From NCBI RefSeq assembly GCF_001613065.1, contig NZ_BDBQ01000027.1, positions 86,599 to 150,598 on the forward strand: 64,000 nt of DNA. Direction: 5' to 3'. Source of the DNA: Nocardia miyunensis NBRC 108239 (lineage in GTDB: Bacteria; Actinomycetota; Actinomycetes; Mycobacteriales; Mycobacteriaceae). Positions 1 through 8,954 of the stretch are shown here, one piece after another (position 1 is the first letter of the stretch; the number at the start of each line of letters is the position of its first letter). The translations under genes were made by a program, and so were the position numbers. The notes below the pieces were generated by a model that had not been told where the DNA came from, did not search any database, and was given only the letters and a program-made list of their open reading frames with translations.

Positions 1-182
1 CGAGGTGTGGCGGGGCGTTTCTGTGCCTGGGGTGGCATGGAATCGCGCCGCACACCTGGAGTCGATGTCGGGACCAGCTGATGCCGGAGTGGGGAGTGCG
101 CCTGACCGACGCCGTGTCTATCGGTTCACTCCGGTGGGCACGGCGTTGTCGTGTTTCCGGCTGGGCGCGCCGCTCTTGACCT

Positions 183-201
183 TATACCCCCAGGGGGTAT
201 A
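183..201. promoter_or_regulatory. CsoR/RicR-type metal-responsive operator
   Basis: A perfect inverted repeat TATACCCCCAGGGGGTATA, with 9-base arms around a single A, ends 38 bases before the permease start. AT-flanked C-tract/G-tract palindromes are typical of CsoR-family (Cu(I), Ni or persulfide sensing) repressors. No CsoR gene is visible in this window, so the cognate regulator would be elsewhere. Confidence 0.7.
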
Positions 202-239
202 TTTTCCTGTGTGGAGCGCGGTACGTCCGTGCCGCGCCG

Positions 240-1595
240 ATGGCGGAGGCGAGGTGGCGGATGCATGCGTTAGAACATGCGCTGGCTCTGACCGGGTCGA
301 TGACCTGGGAGATTCTGTGGGCGCTGATTCTCGGGTTCGCGCTGTCCGCGGTGGTGCAGGCGGTGGTGCGCAAATCGACGATCGTGCGGTTGCTCGGCGA
401 TGATCGGCCGCGCACGCTGGCCGTCGCGTCGGTGCTGGGTGCGGCGTCGTCCTCGTGCTCGTACGCCGCGGTCGCGCTGGCGCGGTCGCTGTTTCGCAAG
501 GGGGCGAATTTCACCGCCGCGATGGCGTTCGAGATCGGCTCGACCAATCTGGTGGTGGAACTGGGCATCATCCTGGCGCTGCTGCTGGGGTGGCAGTTCA
601 CCGCGGCGGAATTCATCGGCGGGCCGATCATGATCGTGCTGGTGGCGGTGCTGTTCCGGCTGTTCGTGCGGTCCCGGCTGGTCGAGGCGGCGCGGACGCA
701 GTCCGAGCGCGGGCTGGCCGGATCGATGGAAGGCCATGCGGCCATGGACATGTCGGTTTCGGGCAGCGGCTCGTTCCTGCGGCGGCTGGCGTCCGCGCGC
801 GGGCTGACCGCGGTGTCGCACGTGTTCGTGATGGAGTGGGCGGCGATCCTGCGCGATCTGATCATCGGGCTGCTGATCGCCGGTGCGATCGGCGCATGGG
901 TGCCGGATACCTTCTGGCAGAGCTTCTTCCTGAGCGATCATCCGCTGCTCTCGGCGATCTGGGGGCCGATCGTGGGGCCGCTGGTGGCGATCGCCTCGTT
1001 CGTCTGCTCGATCGGAAACGTGCCGCTGGCCGCGGTGCTGTGGAACGGCGGCATCAGCTTCGGCGGTGTGACCGCGTTCATCTTCGCCGATCTGCTGATC
1101 CTGCCGATCCTGAACATCTACCGCAAGTACTACGGCACCCGCATGATGCTCACCGTGCTCGGCGTGTTCTACCTCGCCATGGTCGGTGCGGGATACCTGG
1201 TCGAAATCCTCTTCGGGGCAACGGGACTCGTGCCAGGGCAGCGCAATGCCATGGTCATGGCGGAGGGCATCCGCTGGAACTACACCACCTGGCTCAACAT
1301 CGCATTCCTGTTGCTCGCGGCGGTTCTGCTGATCCGCTTCGTACGCACCGGCGGAATCCCGATGCTGCGCATGATGGGCGGCTCACCCGACGCCGAACAC
1401 GATCACGAACACGGACATTCGGCATCCGATCACGGTGGGCATGCCGGACACTCGGATCACGGTGTGGCCGGCGGGCCGGCCGACGCAGCCGGATGTGATG
1501 GGAATGGTCGGGGTCGGGCCGATCGTGCCGCGCCGCGCGGTACCGGACACGACCGGCACGTCGACTCGGATCATAGTGGCCATCAAGGGTATTGA
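240..1595 (+). CDS. UPF0718/YraQ-type permease with His-rich C-terminus (metal or metalloid export)
   Basis: This integral membrane protein of 451 residues has several hydrophobic segments. A conserved stretch at about residues 62-100 contains GAASSSCSYA and FEIGSTNLVVELG, which is typical of the DUF318/UPF0718 permease family (YraQ, SO_0444-like). Members are linked to arsenic or copper efflux. The last ~60 residues are a His/Asp-rich cytoplasmic-type tail (for example HDHEHGHSASDHGGH), a plausible metal-binding domain. An ATG eight codons downstream (position 261) is an alternative start. The CsoR-type palindrome just upstream suggests metal-induced expression. The substrate is inferred, not proven. 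Confidence 0.75.
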   Translation: MAEARWRMHALEHALALTGSMTWEILWALILGFALSAVVQAVVRKSTIVRLLGDDRPRTLAVASVLGAASSSCSYAAVALARSLFRKGANFTAAMAFEIGSTNLVVELGIILALLLGWQFTAAEFIGGPIMIVLVAVLFRLFVRSRLVEAARTQSERGLAGSMEGHAAMDMSVSGSGSFLRRLASARGLTAVSHVFVMEWAAILRDLIIGLLIAGAIGAWVPDTFWQSFFLSDHPLLSAIWGPIVGPLVAIASFVCSIGNVPLAAVLWNGGISFGGVTAFIFADLLILPILNIYRKYYGTRMMLTVLGVFYLAMVGAGYLVEILFGATGLVPGQRNAMVMAEGIRWNYTTWLNIAFLLLAAVLLIRFVRTGGIPMLRMMGGSPDAEHDHEHGHSASDHGGHAGHSDHGVAGGPADAAGCDGNGRGRADRAAPRGTGHDRHVDSDHSGHQGY

Positions 1596-1755
1596 GCAGC
1601 TTTGGTCCGTGCCGAAGGTGCGCCGCTCGTGATCCGGAATCCCTGCGCGCCGCAGTGGGCGGCGGTCGGAATCTGCTGGGTGTTCGCGCGGGGCTCGGCA
1701 TCGCATCAGTGGCACGGTGGTCTCGTGCTGCGGTGTCGGCGAGTCGCGGCGTGGC

Positions 1756-1775
1756 GCTCAGCTCATGAGCTGAGC
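1756..1775. terminator. Perfect 20-base palindrome between convergent genes, possible bidirectional terminator
   Basis: GCTCAGCTCATGAGCTGAGC is fully self-complementary and lies between the stop of the permease and the stop of the convergent glycosyltransferase gene. No T-tract follows, which is normal for many actinobacterial terminators. It could instead be a protein-binding site. Confidence 0.4.
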
Positions 1776-1786
1776 CGGAATGGATG

Positions 1787-2479
1787 TCATGCTGGTGCGT
1801 GATGACGTAATTGCTCGACGGTTCGGGAGAAGCGGCCGCGGTGTTCCCGGGCGACGGCGAGGGCGTCGGCGGCGGTGTCCACGTCGGTGAGCGTGGGGAG
1901 GCGTCGGACTCGGCATCCACAGCGGCCCAATGCTTCTCGGGTCAGATCGCCGGTGCGGTCGGTCGACATGGGGACCTCGGCGAGGGTTCGGGCGGGGCGG
2001 GGATCGGTCAGGCCAAGGGCCCACCAGCCGCCGTCGGAGGCCGGGCCCAGGACGGTGTCGCCGCATTCGAGCAGGAGCGTCGCCGACACCGCGAGCAGGG
2101 CCGGGCCCGCCTGCGGGGTGTCCATGCCGATCTGGAGTACCGGCAGGCCCGCTCGGGCGGCGTCGGCGTGCGCATTGGCCAGACGCTGGCCGAAGGTGTC
2201 GCCGCGTTGCGGCACGAGGTCGAATTCGCCCAGGGCCGTGGCTAATTCGTCGGACTGTTCGGCTCGGGTGAGGTCGCCCGTCCAGGCGACCATACGGTGC
2301 TGCGTGCCGCTGTGCCGTACGGCCCGCAGCGTGTCCAGGAGTGCGGCGGCGGCGATCTGCGCCGCCTCCCGCGGTGAGAAGTACGGTGTGAGACGGGTTT
2401 TCGCGAAACCGGCGATGGGCGCCTTGGCGATCACCAGCAGCGTCGCGGGAATGGCCTGCGATACTGAAGAGGCGGTCAT
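1787..2479 (-). CDS. DUF2064/TIGR04282-type glycosyltransferase
   Basis: A soluble protein of 230 residues. The N-terminus LLVIAKAPIAGFAKTRLTP is the hallmark of the DUF2064 (TIGR04282) nucleotide-sugar transferase-like family, whose members have a GT-A fold. A later stretch, PQAGPALLAVSATLLLECGDTVLGPASDGGWW, matches the conserved substrate-binding region; the DGGWW motif is intact. The ATG at 2479 overlaps the TGA of the preceding GT2 gene as ATGA, so the two are translationally coupled. An upstream extension in the same frame only shadows the GT2 gene. Acceptor and sugar donor are unknown; some family members are annotated for arsenosugar synthesis, which I do not infer here. Confidence 0.8.
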   Translation of the reverse strand: MTASSVSQAIPATLLVIAKAPIAGFAKTRLTPYFSPREAAQIAAAALLDTLRAVRHSGTQHRMVAWTGDLTRAEQSDELATALGEFDLVPQRGDTFGQRLANAHADAARAGLPVLQIGMDTPQAGPALLAVSATLLLECGDTVLGPASDGGWWALGLTDPRPARTLAEVPMSTDRTGDLTREALGRCGCRVRRLPTLTDVDTAADALAVAREHRGRFSRTVEQLRHHAPA

Positions 2480-3150
2480 CGCACACTCCAGAAGTCCGCG
2501 ACGGCCCGCACGGTGCCGCGGACCGAGCCCGACACCTTGGATACGCCATGGGTTCTCGGTCGATAACTGATATCGCGTTCGACGATCCGCCATCCCGCCG
2601 CACCCGCGCGAATCAGCAGCGCCAGTGGATATCCCGAGCGCGGATGCAGTGGGCCCAGCGCGAGCAGGCGGTCGCGGCGGGCCACCCGCATGGCCGCGAT
2701 ATCGTGCACCGGCAGACCGTGCCGCCGTCGCAGCAACGTGGCGATCAGCAGATTGCCCAGCCGGGCGTGCCAGGGCCACGCACCCGCCTGCACCGGTCGC
2801 CGACGGCCCACGACCATATCCACGTGGTCATCGAATTCGCCAAGCAGACAAGGTAATTCGGCCGCGTTCATGGATCCGTCGCCGTCGAGCACCGCGACCA
2901 GGGCGGTCTCGGCCGCGCGCACGCCCGCATCGACCGCCGAGCCGTATCCGGGTACGGGCTCGCTGACCACATTCGCGCCACCGGCCCGCGCGACCGCCGC
3001 GGTGTCGTCGGTGGAGGCGTTGTCGACCACGATCACCCGGTACCCGTCCGGCACGGCCGCCAGCACGCTGGGTAGCGCCCCGGCCTCGTTGTGGCACGGG
3101 ATGACGACGGTGACGTCTCGGGCGCTGAGTGCATCGCTCACATCTGGCAC
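2476..3150 (-). CDS. Glycosyltransferase family 2
   Basis: A GT-A fold glycosyltransferase of 224 residues without a C-terminal membrane domain. VTVVIPCHNEAGALPSVL at the N-terminus, VVDNASTDDT and the metal-binding VLDGDGSMN region are standard GT2 motifs. The C-terminal part (ISYRPRTHGVSKVSGS) resembles dolichyl-phosphate-mannose-synthase-like members. It begins the minus-strand two-gene operon with the DUF2064 transferase and is divergent from the GT-C-like membrane gene. Together they suggest synthesis of an envelope glycan or glycolipid. Confidence 0.85.
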   Translation of the reverse strand: MPDVSDALSARDVTVVIPCHNEAGALPSVLAAVPDGYRVIVVDNASTDDTAAVARAGGANVVSEPVPGYGSAVDAGVRAAETALVAVLDGDGSMNAAELPCLLGEFDDHVDMVVGRRRPVQAGAWPWHARLGNLLIATLLRRRHGLPVHDIAAMRVARRDRLLALGPLHPRSGYPLALLIRAGAAGWRIVERDISYRPRTHGVSKVSGSVRGTVRAVADFWSVR

Positions 3151-3254
3151 CGTAGGCCCGTGACCACCGTTTTCGTCTCAGGGAACCGGTGACGAAAGTG
3201 TGACGGGATGCGGCGGGGACGGTGCTGCGCCCGGGTTCGGTGTGCGGCGCGGCC

Positions 3255-3260
3255 TAGGGT
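3255..3260 (+). promoter_or_regulatory. -10 element (TAGGGT) for a leaderless transcript
   Basis: TAGGGT fits the actinobacterial TANNNT -10 pattern and lies exactly 7 bases before the GTG at 3268. That is the usual distance from -10 to a transcription start lying on the start codon. Confidence 0.35.
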
Positions 3261-3267
3261 GAACGCT

Positions 3268-4689
3268 GTGCAGCAGGTAATCCCCGCGAGGGTCCGGCAC
3301 GTCCCGGGCGTCCGCGCCGACGTGGCCTGCGCCGTCACGGCGGCGGTGCTGGTGGCCGCGGCCTTCGCGGTGCCGCAGATCCGCGGTCGGCAGTGGTCGG
3401 AGCACTTGTATGCCGCCGCCGCGCCGATCTTCGGGATCTGGGAACCGCACATCGGCTGGGGGACCGGCCCGGCGATCCTCATCGCCGTCCTGGTCGTGCT
3501 GACCGGACCGGAACTTGCCCGCAGATTGCCATGGCGGCCGATGCTGCTGCTGACCTGGGTTGGTTCCGTCGCGTGGATCTTCTCGCTGGCCATGATCGAC
3601 GGCTGGCAGGTCGGTTTCGCCGGGCGGCTGGCCCGGCACGAGGAGTATGTCTACGAGGCCGGTCGGGTCACCGACGTCGGTGCGATGCTGCGCGGATTCT
3701 CCGGTCGCATACTGGATTTCCAGCCCGACTCGTGGGCGACGCATGTCTCCGGGCATCCGGCCGGCGCCCTGCTGACGTTCGTGCTGATGGACCGGATCGG
3801 CCTGCGCGGTGGGGCGTGGGCGGCCTGGCTGGTGGTGCTCGCCGGGGCAGGCGCGGCCGTGGCGGTGGCGGTAACTCTGCGTGCGCTGGGTGCGGAGGAT
3901 CGGGCCAGGGCGGCGATGCCCTACCTGATTCTCGCGCCCGCCGCGGTCTGGCTCGGCGTCTCGGCCGACGCGCTGTTCGCCGGGGTGACCGCATGGGCCG
4001 TGGCGCTGCTGGCCATCGCGACCCGTCGCGGGCCGGGCTGGGCAGGTATCGCCCTGGCATCGGGTCTGCTGTTCGGTTACGGGCTGTTTCTGAACTACGG
4101 CCTGACGCTCATGGTGATCCCGGCCGCCGCGGTCCTGTGCGCGCGAGGTATGCGCGCGGCTCTGCCCGCGGTCGCCGCGCTCATCGGCGTCGCGCTGGTG
4201 GTTGCCGCCTTCACCGCTGCCGGATTCTGGTGGCTCGACGGCTATCACCTTGTGGTGCAACGCTATTACCAGGGCATCGCCTCCGAACGCCCGTATTCCT
4301 ACTGGATCTGGGGCAACCTCGCCGCCACCGTCTGCTCGGTCGGCCTGGCCGCCGCGGCGGCACTACATCGTGTCGTGCGCGGCGTGCTACCCGGGGTCGG
4401 CGTGCCCGCGAGCGAGATCTCGGTGCGCGGCAGGGCCTGGCGGGCCTGGTTGCGATGGCAGAGCGGGGTGGATCCCGCTGCTCTGCTGGCCGCGGCGGGG
4501 GTGCTGGCTATCGTGGCCGCCGATCTGAGCGGGCTCAGTAAGGCCGAGACCGAACGGATCTGGTTGCCGTTCGATATGTGGGTGCTCGCCGGGACGGCGT
4601 TGTTGCCGGTGCGGCAGGCTCGGATCTGGCTGACCTTGCAGGCCGTTGCGGCGCTTTCGCTCAACCATCTGCTGATGACGAACTGGTGA
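3268..4689 (+). CDS. Multispanning membrane protein, GT-C glycosyltransferase-like
   Basis: About 473 residues with roughly ten hydrophobic segments. After the first segments, a loop near residues 140-165 reads DFQPDSWATHVSGHPAGALLTF; the H-x-S-G-H-P-x-G pattern recalls lipid-sugar-dependent GT-C mannosyl/arabinosyltransferase-like proteins (GT39/GT87 type). The start is uncertain: GTG 3259 and ATG 3208 are in frame, but the -10 element points to GTG 3268. It lies divergent from the two glycosyltransferase genes and 5 bases before the response regulator. A role in envelope polysaccharide or lipoglycan assembly is inferred from family resemblance and context. Confidence 0.6.
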   Translation: MQQVIPARVRHVPGVRADVACAVTAAVLVAAAFAVPQIRGRQWSEHLYAAAAPIFGIWEPHIGWGTGPAILIAVLVVLTGPELARRLPWRPMLLLTWVGSVAWIFSLAMIDGWQVGFAGRLARHEEYVYEAGRVTDVGAMLRGFSGRILDFQPDSWATHVSGHPAGALLTFVLMDRIGLRGGAWAAWLVVLAGAGAAVAVAVTLRALGAEDRARAAMPYLILAPAAVWLGVSADALFAGVTAWAVALLAIATRRGPGWAGIALASGLLFGYGLFLNYGLTLMVIPAAAVLCARGMRAALPAVAALIGVALVVAAFTAAGFWWLDGYHLVVQRYYQGIASERPYSYWIWGNLAATVCSVGLAAAAALHRVVRGVLPGVGVPASEISVRGRAWRAWLRWQSGVDPAALLAAAGVLAIVAADLSGLSKAETERIWLPFDMWVLAGTALLPVRQARIWLTLQAVAALSLNHLLMTNW

Positions 4690-4694
4690 TTTCG

Positions 4695-5390
4695 ATGCGC
4701 ATTCTGGTGGCCGATGACGATGCGGTGGTCCGGGAGGTGGTGCGCCGCTATCTCGAACGCGACGGATTCACCGTGGTGGAGACCGCCGACGGTCCGGCGA
4801 CGGCGGAAGTGCTGGGGCGCAACGAGATCGCGCTGGCCGTCCTGGACGTGATGATGCCCCCGCCGGACGGTATCGAGCTGTGCCGGGCGGTTCGCGCCGG
4901 ACCGCATCCGGATACGCCGATCATCCTGCTGACCGCACTCGGCGAGGAGGAGGATCGCGTCCTGGGCTTGCAGGCCGGCGCGGACGATTACATCGTGAAG
5001 CCGTTCAGCCCGAGGGAATTGGCGCTGCGGGTGGCCTCGGTACTGCGGCGCGCCCAGCGGACGGCGGTCCCGGCCGAACAGCCCACGCTGCGCAGCGGCG
5101 CGATCGAGTTGCGGCCGGATGCGCAGGCGGTGCTGGTCGAGGACCGCCGGGTGGATCTGACCGCCCGCGAATTTGATCTGCTGGCCTTCCTGCTCGCCCA
5201 TCCGCAGCAGGTGTTCGGGCGGGCGGATCTGCTCGAGCAGGTGTGGGGCTGGACCTTCGGCGATCAGTCGACCGTCACCGTGCACATCAAACGTCTGCGC
5301 GCGAAACTCGGTGCCGCACATCGCATCGAGACCGTCTGGGGCCGCGGCTACGCGTGGGGCCGCCCGGGAGACGAGGACGGAGAACACTGA
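4695..5390 (+). CDS. Two-component response regulator, OmpR/PhoB family
   Basis: 231 residues. The receiver domain (about 1-118) has the acidic pocket D7-D8-D9, phospho-acceptor D51 in [13 protein letters not shown], and the conserved Lys in YIVKPFSP. The winged-helix DNA-binding domain (about 130-228) has the OmpR-type [13 protein letters not shown] and [12 protein letters not shown] motifs. The start MRILVADDD is the usual family start; a GTG three codons upstream overlaps the previous stop. Its TGA overlaps the kinase ATG (TGATG), so the two are coupled. Target genes are unknown but may include the neighbouring glycan genes. Confidence 0.92.
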   Translation: MRILVADDDAVVREVVRRYLERDGFTVVETADGPATAEVLGRNEIALAVLDVMMPPPDGIELCRAVRAGPHPDTPIILLTALGEEEDRVLGLQAGADDYIVKPFSPRELALRVASVLRRAQRTAVPAEQPTLRSGAIELRPDAQAVLVEDRRVDLTAREFDLLAFLLAHPQQVFGRADLLEQVWGWTFGDQSTVTVHIKRLRAKLGAAHRIETVWGRGYAWGRPGDEDGEH

Positions 5391-6484
5391 TGCCCACCGA
5401 TATTCTCGGCCTGATCGGCTACGCCCTGGCCGGATCGCTGCCGGTGACCGCGCTGGGCGCACTCGCTATGCGCCTGACCCACAATCGCAGTCTCACCGGC
5501 AGTATGGTTCTGCTGGTTCTGATTCCGACACTGGCCACCCTGGTCGGGGTCGTCGCGGTCAGCGGGATGATGTTCACCGACGAACTGCGCCGCATCGCGG
5601 TGGTACTGGCCGTGGTCACCATCGTCGCGGTGCCGGCGGCCGTCGTGCTGGGCCGGGCGCAGGCCCGCAAGACGGTGTGGGAGCGGCAGATGCGGGAACA
5701 GGAACGTGCCGCCGAACGCTCCCGCCGAGAACTGGTCGCCTGGGTGAGCCATGACCTGCGCACCCCGTTGGCCGGTATCCGGGCCATGGGCGAGGCGTTG
5801 GTCGACGGTGTGATCGATCAGCCCGAGAATGTCGAGCGCTATGCGAACCGCATTGTCCTGGAAACGAATCGGCTCTCCACGATGGTGGACGACCTGTTCG
5901 AGATGTCCAAGATCAACTCCGGAGCTCTGCGCCTGCAACTCGAACCGGTGGATCTGCGTGAACTCGTCGACGAGGTCGCCGCCGCCAATCAGCCGACCGC
6001 CGAACGCGCCGGAGTGAGTCTGACCGCGCGGCAACCCGATTCGGAGATCATGGTGTCCGCCAGCGATCGTGCCCTGACCCGGGTCCTGACCAACCTGGTC
6101 GCCAACGCGATCGAGCACACCCCGCCCGGCGGCCGCATCGACATCTGCTCCGGCACCCACGACGGCCAGGCCTGGACCCACGTCATCGACACCGGCCCCG
6201 GCATCGCCCCGGAGGATCTGCCCCGCATCTTCGAGGTCGCCTACCGCGGCACGGCCGCCCGTTCCGCCACCGATATCGGCAGCAACAGCGGCATGGGCCT
6301 GGCCATCGCGTCCGGGCTGATCCAGGCTCATCACGGCGAAATCAGCGCGCACAACCAGGATGTCGGTTGCCGCTTCGAAATCCGCCTGCCCCTGCTCCCC
6401 GAGGCCGTTCCTCCGCCGCACCGAGACTTCGGCGAGTCGGCGGGCACCGGTCACGCGTCGAAACGACAGTCGAGCGCCAGGTGA
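5390..6484 (+). CDS. Sensor histidine kinase
   Basis: 364 residues. Two N-terminal transmembrane segments with a very short extracellular loop are followed by a HisKA domain with the phospho-acceptor His121 in [13 protein letters not shown]. The HATPase_c domain has the N box [13 protein letters not shown], the DTGPGI G1 box and the [13 protein letters not shown]2 box. It is translationally coupled to the response regulator upstream. The small sensory loop suggests sensing within the membrane or through a partner. Signal unknown. Confidence 0.92.
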   Translation: MPTDILGLIGYALAGSLPVTALGALAMRLTHNRSLTGSMVLLVLIPTLATLVGVVAVSGMMFTDELRRIAVVLAVVTIVAVPAAVVLGRAQARKTVWERQMREQERAAERSRRELVAWVSHDLRTPLAGIRAMGEALVDGVIDQPENVERYANRIVLETNRLSTMVDDLFEMSKINSGALRLQLEPVDLRELVDEVAAANQPTAERAGVSLTARQPDSEIMVSASDRALTRVLTNLVANAIEHTPPGGRIDICSGTHDGQAWTHVIDTGPGIAPEDLPRIFEVAYRGTAARSATDIGSNSGMGLAIASGLIQAHHGEISAHNQDVGCRFEIRLPLLPEAVPPPHRDFGESAGTGHASKRQSSAR

Positions 6485-6829
6485 CTTCCGGGCGTACCGT
6501 GAGTTACCAATGCGCACACTGAATGACAGCCGCAGGACCGAATAGCTGGTACAGTCCAGTCGCGGACCGGGCCAGTTCGGCATGCCGATCGAAGGGCCTG
6601 AAAACTCGTTGCGCCCGATAATCGCTGCGCGCTAGGGTGTGGATCATCCCCGCGCACCTGCGGGGCGGCAGCGCGCTTGCGGGCCGAGAATTGGAACGAT
6701 GCACGGGGGGTCGTCATATTCCCGCAACAGTGGTTGTGGTGTGCCAGATCTCGGTGTCACGCGAGCTGATCCGTGAAGCCGGTCCTGGCCTCGGGTTCGG
6801 GCCAGCTTCGTCACCGTCGGAAGTCGACA
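6485..6829. other. Non-coding stretch before the ESX-accessory/PKS run
   Basis: No convincing gene is seen. A TAGGGT -10-like element (6633-6638) is followed by a small hairpin CCCCGC-gcacct-GCGGGG (6648-6665). This is a plausible promoter region for the long co-directional run that follows. Confidence 0.35.
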
Positions 6830-7138
6830 ATGAAACGTCTCATGCCGCTCGCAGCCGCTTCGGCCGTCACGGTCGGGATGGCGGCGGTCGCGTGCTCGTC
6901 CGGGACGCCCGGTTCGCCCGTTGCCGCCCCGACGTCGGCGCCGATCACCGGACCAGCGGGAACGGCGACGGTTCCGGGCGACAAGTCGCCGCTCGGGGAC
7001 GATCAGCTGTTCGATCCGTGCACGATTCCGGCGCAGGTGATCTCGAATTTCGGGCTGTCGCCGCGATCGGGGAAGCCGTCGCTGAATCCACCGCTCGAGC
7101 GTTGGGCCGATTCCATCTTTCCGAATATCCCGTCGTAG
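6830..7138 (+). CDS. Short DUF3558-like lipoprotein
   Basis: 102 residues. A signal peptide ends in the lipobox A-V-A-C with lipidation at Cys22. After a Pro/Thr-rich spacer comes LFDPCTIPAQVISNFGL, the N-terminal hallmark of DUF3558 lipoproteins, which often accompany type VII secretion genes in Nocardia and mycobacteria. The family is usually near 170-190 residues, so this copy stops early, after the first conserved block. I found no continuation in the other frames, so it may be a naturally short form or a decayed copy. It lies 12 bases before the next gene. Confidence 0.65.
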   Translation: MKRLMPLAAASAVTVGMAAVACSSGTPGSPVAAPTSAPITGPAGTATVPGDKSPLGDDQLFDPCTIPAQVISNFGLSPRSGKPSLNPPLERWADSIFPNIPS

Positions 7139-7150
7139 AAGGACCGACCG

Positions 7151-7543
7151 ATGGCAGACGACAGCGAATTCGACACCCTCACCAAGGCCGCGAAGGGCAA
7201 CTACATCCGGTTGGAACCGCAAGCCGCACAAGACTGCGCCAAGCTGTGCGGTGAGCTGATCACCGAGCTCAACAGCGCGATCAACAACGCCAAGTCGCTC
7301 GCCGACGTCAAAGGCTTCGGCAACATCAAGAACGCGACCGACCTCGCCCAGCGCTACGACGACCGCGCGACCGGCGGCGACTCCTCGCTGCAGCACTCGC
7401 TGACGAAGCACCGCGAGGTCGTCAGCGACATGATGGAGACCTTCATCGCTGCCGGCCGTGCGTACCTGAAGAATGAGAACGCCTCTGCCGCAGACCTTTC
7501 CAAATATGATTCGACGGTGAACGGTTTCCGGCCGAAGTCGTAG
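7151..7543 (+). CDS. Small helical ESX-associated protein
   Basis: 130 residues, mostly predicted alpha-helix with no signal peptide or membrane segment. A long helix-turn-helix-like layout (about residues 20-50 and 72-110) recalls WXG100-superfamily partners, but there is no clear W-x-G motif. Position between the lipoprotein and the PPE-like gene, on the same strand with short gaps, suggests a secreted partner or substrate of a type VII system. I do not recognise the family by name. Confidence 0.55.
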   Translation: MADDSEFDTLTKAAKGNYIRLEPQAAQDCAKLCGELITELNSAINNAKSLADVKGFGNIKNATDLAQRYDDRATGGDSSLQHSLTKHREVVSDMMETFIAAGRAYLKNENASAADLSKYDSTVNGFRPKS

Positions 7544-7577
7544 GATTCCAGCCGTCCTTGTCCCGTGGAGGTGATCA

Positions 7578-8954
7578 ATGGGTGACGAAGCTCCGAACAA
7601 TCCGAAGTCGTACAACCTGAACGATTTCAAGCCGGAGAACGAGAGCGTCGGCAAGAACACCGTGCTGGGCACCGACACCTCGATCGACACCGAGACCGGC
7701 CAGATCGCATGGGAGACCTACGGTAAGGACCTGGACACCCTTGTGAAGTACCGCGATTCGATCAATTCCGGATCGGTGCGAGATATGGCGAAGAATTGGC
7801 GCGCTCATGGCAGCTCGCTGGGCTCGCTCGCCGGCCAATTCTCGAACGAAGTGAAATCGAAGATCATCGATTCCTGGGATTCGGATGGCGGTAGCACCGC
7901 GTCGACGGCGGTACAGCGCTACGCCGATCAACTGTCGCAGCTCGCCACGGTCATCAACGCGGTCGCGAACAGTCTGGATTTCTCGGCGGATTTCCTCGAC
8001 ATCACCCGTAACAACATTCCGAACGACAAGGGCGTGCTGATCGACGGGAAGTCGATCGTGACGAGTTCCGGCCAGTACGACGACGACAAGACCCGCGCGC
8101 ATCTGAGGAACTTGCTCACACAGCGGGCCAACGACGTCATGAACGAGGTCTTCGTTCCCGGCGGGAAATCCGCGGACGCGGCCATGCCGACATTCCCGCT
8201 CCCGCAATCGGTGACGCAAGGGCTCCCGGACCCAACCGGAAAGCGCAACGGCACTCCCGGCCCCGGTCCTTCCCTTGCCCTCCCTGGTCCCGGTCCGGCG
8301 AGCCCGAGTACGCCGTCATTGTCGCCGTCGGACTACGCCAAGCAGCAGAAGGAGTACACCAAGCAGCAGGAACAGCAGCGGAAGGAACAAGAGCAGCAAC
8401 AGCAGCAGCAGGAACAACAGCAGCGACAACAAGAGCAACAGCAACAGACTCAGCAGGTCGAGCAGATGCTGGAGCAGGGGCTGCAACAGGGAGTGCAGGC
8501 TGCTCAGCAGATCGGACAGCAGTTCACGCAGAAGCCGGCCCTGACCGACGCGGAGAAGCTCGCCGACAGCCTGGAAGATCCCGCTGTGGCGGGGCTCGCT
8601 GCCTCGGCGCTGAACGGGCTGGGTGGTGCGACCGCTGGGGGTGGCGGCGCCGGTGGCAAAGGTTTCAACGCTCAGTCGCTGTTGGCGAGTGAGTCGGCGG
8701 CGTCGTCCAAATTGTTCCCGCGCGCGACCACGACCTCCGCGCTCGGCGAAAATATCACCGGACAGGTGAAGGCCGGACTCGCCACCAGCAGTAGCGGGAT
8801 GGGAATGCCGGGCATGGGTCCCATGGGAGCCGCACAACGCGGCAATCAGAACGAGAAGGAGAAGAAGCGCGCCGAATTCCTGGATTCGGAGGAGTGGCTC
8901 GAGCAGGCCATGGGCGATGCCCCGATGACTTCGAAGCCGGTCGTCGAAGGATGA
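7578..8954 (+). CDS. PPE/WXG100-like type VII secretion substrate with Gln-rich coiled coil
   Basis: 458 residues. The N-terminal ~170 residues form a helical domain with WRAHGSSLGSLAGQF and a SWDSDGGSTAS turn, resembling the helical hairpin of PPE/WXG100 proteins. Then comes a Pro/Gly/Ser linker (about 215-250) and a striking Gln/Glu/Lys-rich coiled coil (about 253-300). The rest is Gly/Ala-rich and ends in an acidic-basic tail. No Sec signal is present. A GGAGGTG ribosome site precedes ATG 7578, and its TGA overlaps the espG start (ATGA). EspG proteins are cytosolic chaperones for PPE partners, so the adjacency supports secretion by an ESX system encoded elsewhere. Confidence 0.6.
   Translation: MGDEAPNNPKSYNLNDFKPENESVGKNTVLGTDTSIDTETGQIAWETYGKDLDTLVKYRDSINSGSVRDMAKNWRAHGSSLGSLAGQFSNEVKSKIIDSWDSDGGSTASTAVQRYADQLSQLATVINAVANSLDFSADFLDITRNNIPNDKGVLIDGKSIVTSSGQYDDDKTRAHLRNLLTQRANDVMNEVFVPGGKSADAAMPTFPLPQSVTQGLPDPTGKRNGTPGPGPSLALPGPGPASPSTPSLSPSDYAKQQKEYTKQQEQQRKEQEQQQQQQEQQQRQQEQQQQTQQVEQMLEQGLQQGVQAAQQIGQQFTQKPALTDAEKLADSLEDPAVAGLAASALNGLGGATAGGGGAGGKGFNAQSLLASESAASSKLFPRATTTSALGENITGQVKAGLATSSSGMGMPGMGPMGAAQRGNQNEKEKKRAEFLDSEEWLEQAMGDAPMTSKPVVEG

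Noticed and set aside
270..941. Long open frame antisense to the permease
   Set aside because: Arg/Gln-rich, low-complexity translation typical of high-GC antisense frames; the plus-strand gene has clear family motifs.
6830..7254. Frameshift that would extend the DUF3558-like lipoprotein
   Set aside because: The other frames after 7138 show no DUF3558-like residues and run into the next gene, so a simple frameshift is not supported.
8330..8480. Repeat tract as a non-coding microsatellite or CRISPR-like array
   Set aside because: The CAG/CAA-rich run is in frame inside the PPE-like gene and lacks spacer-repeat structure.
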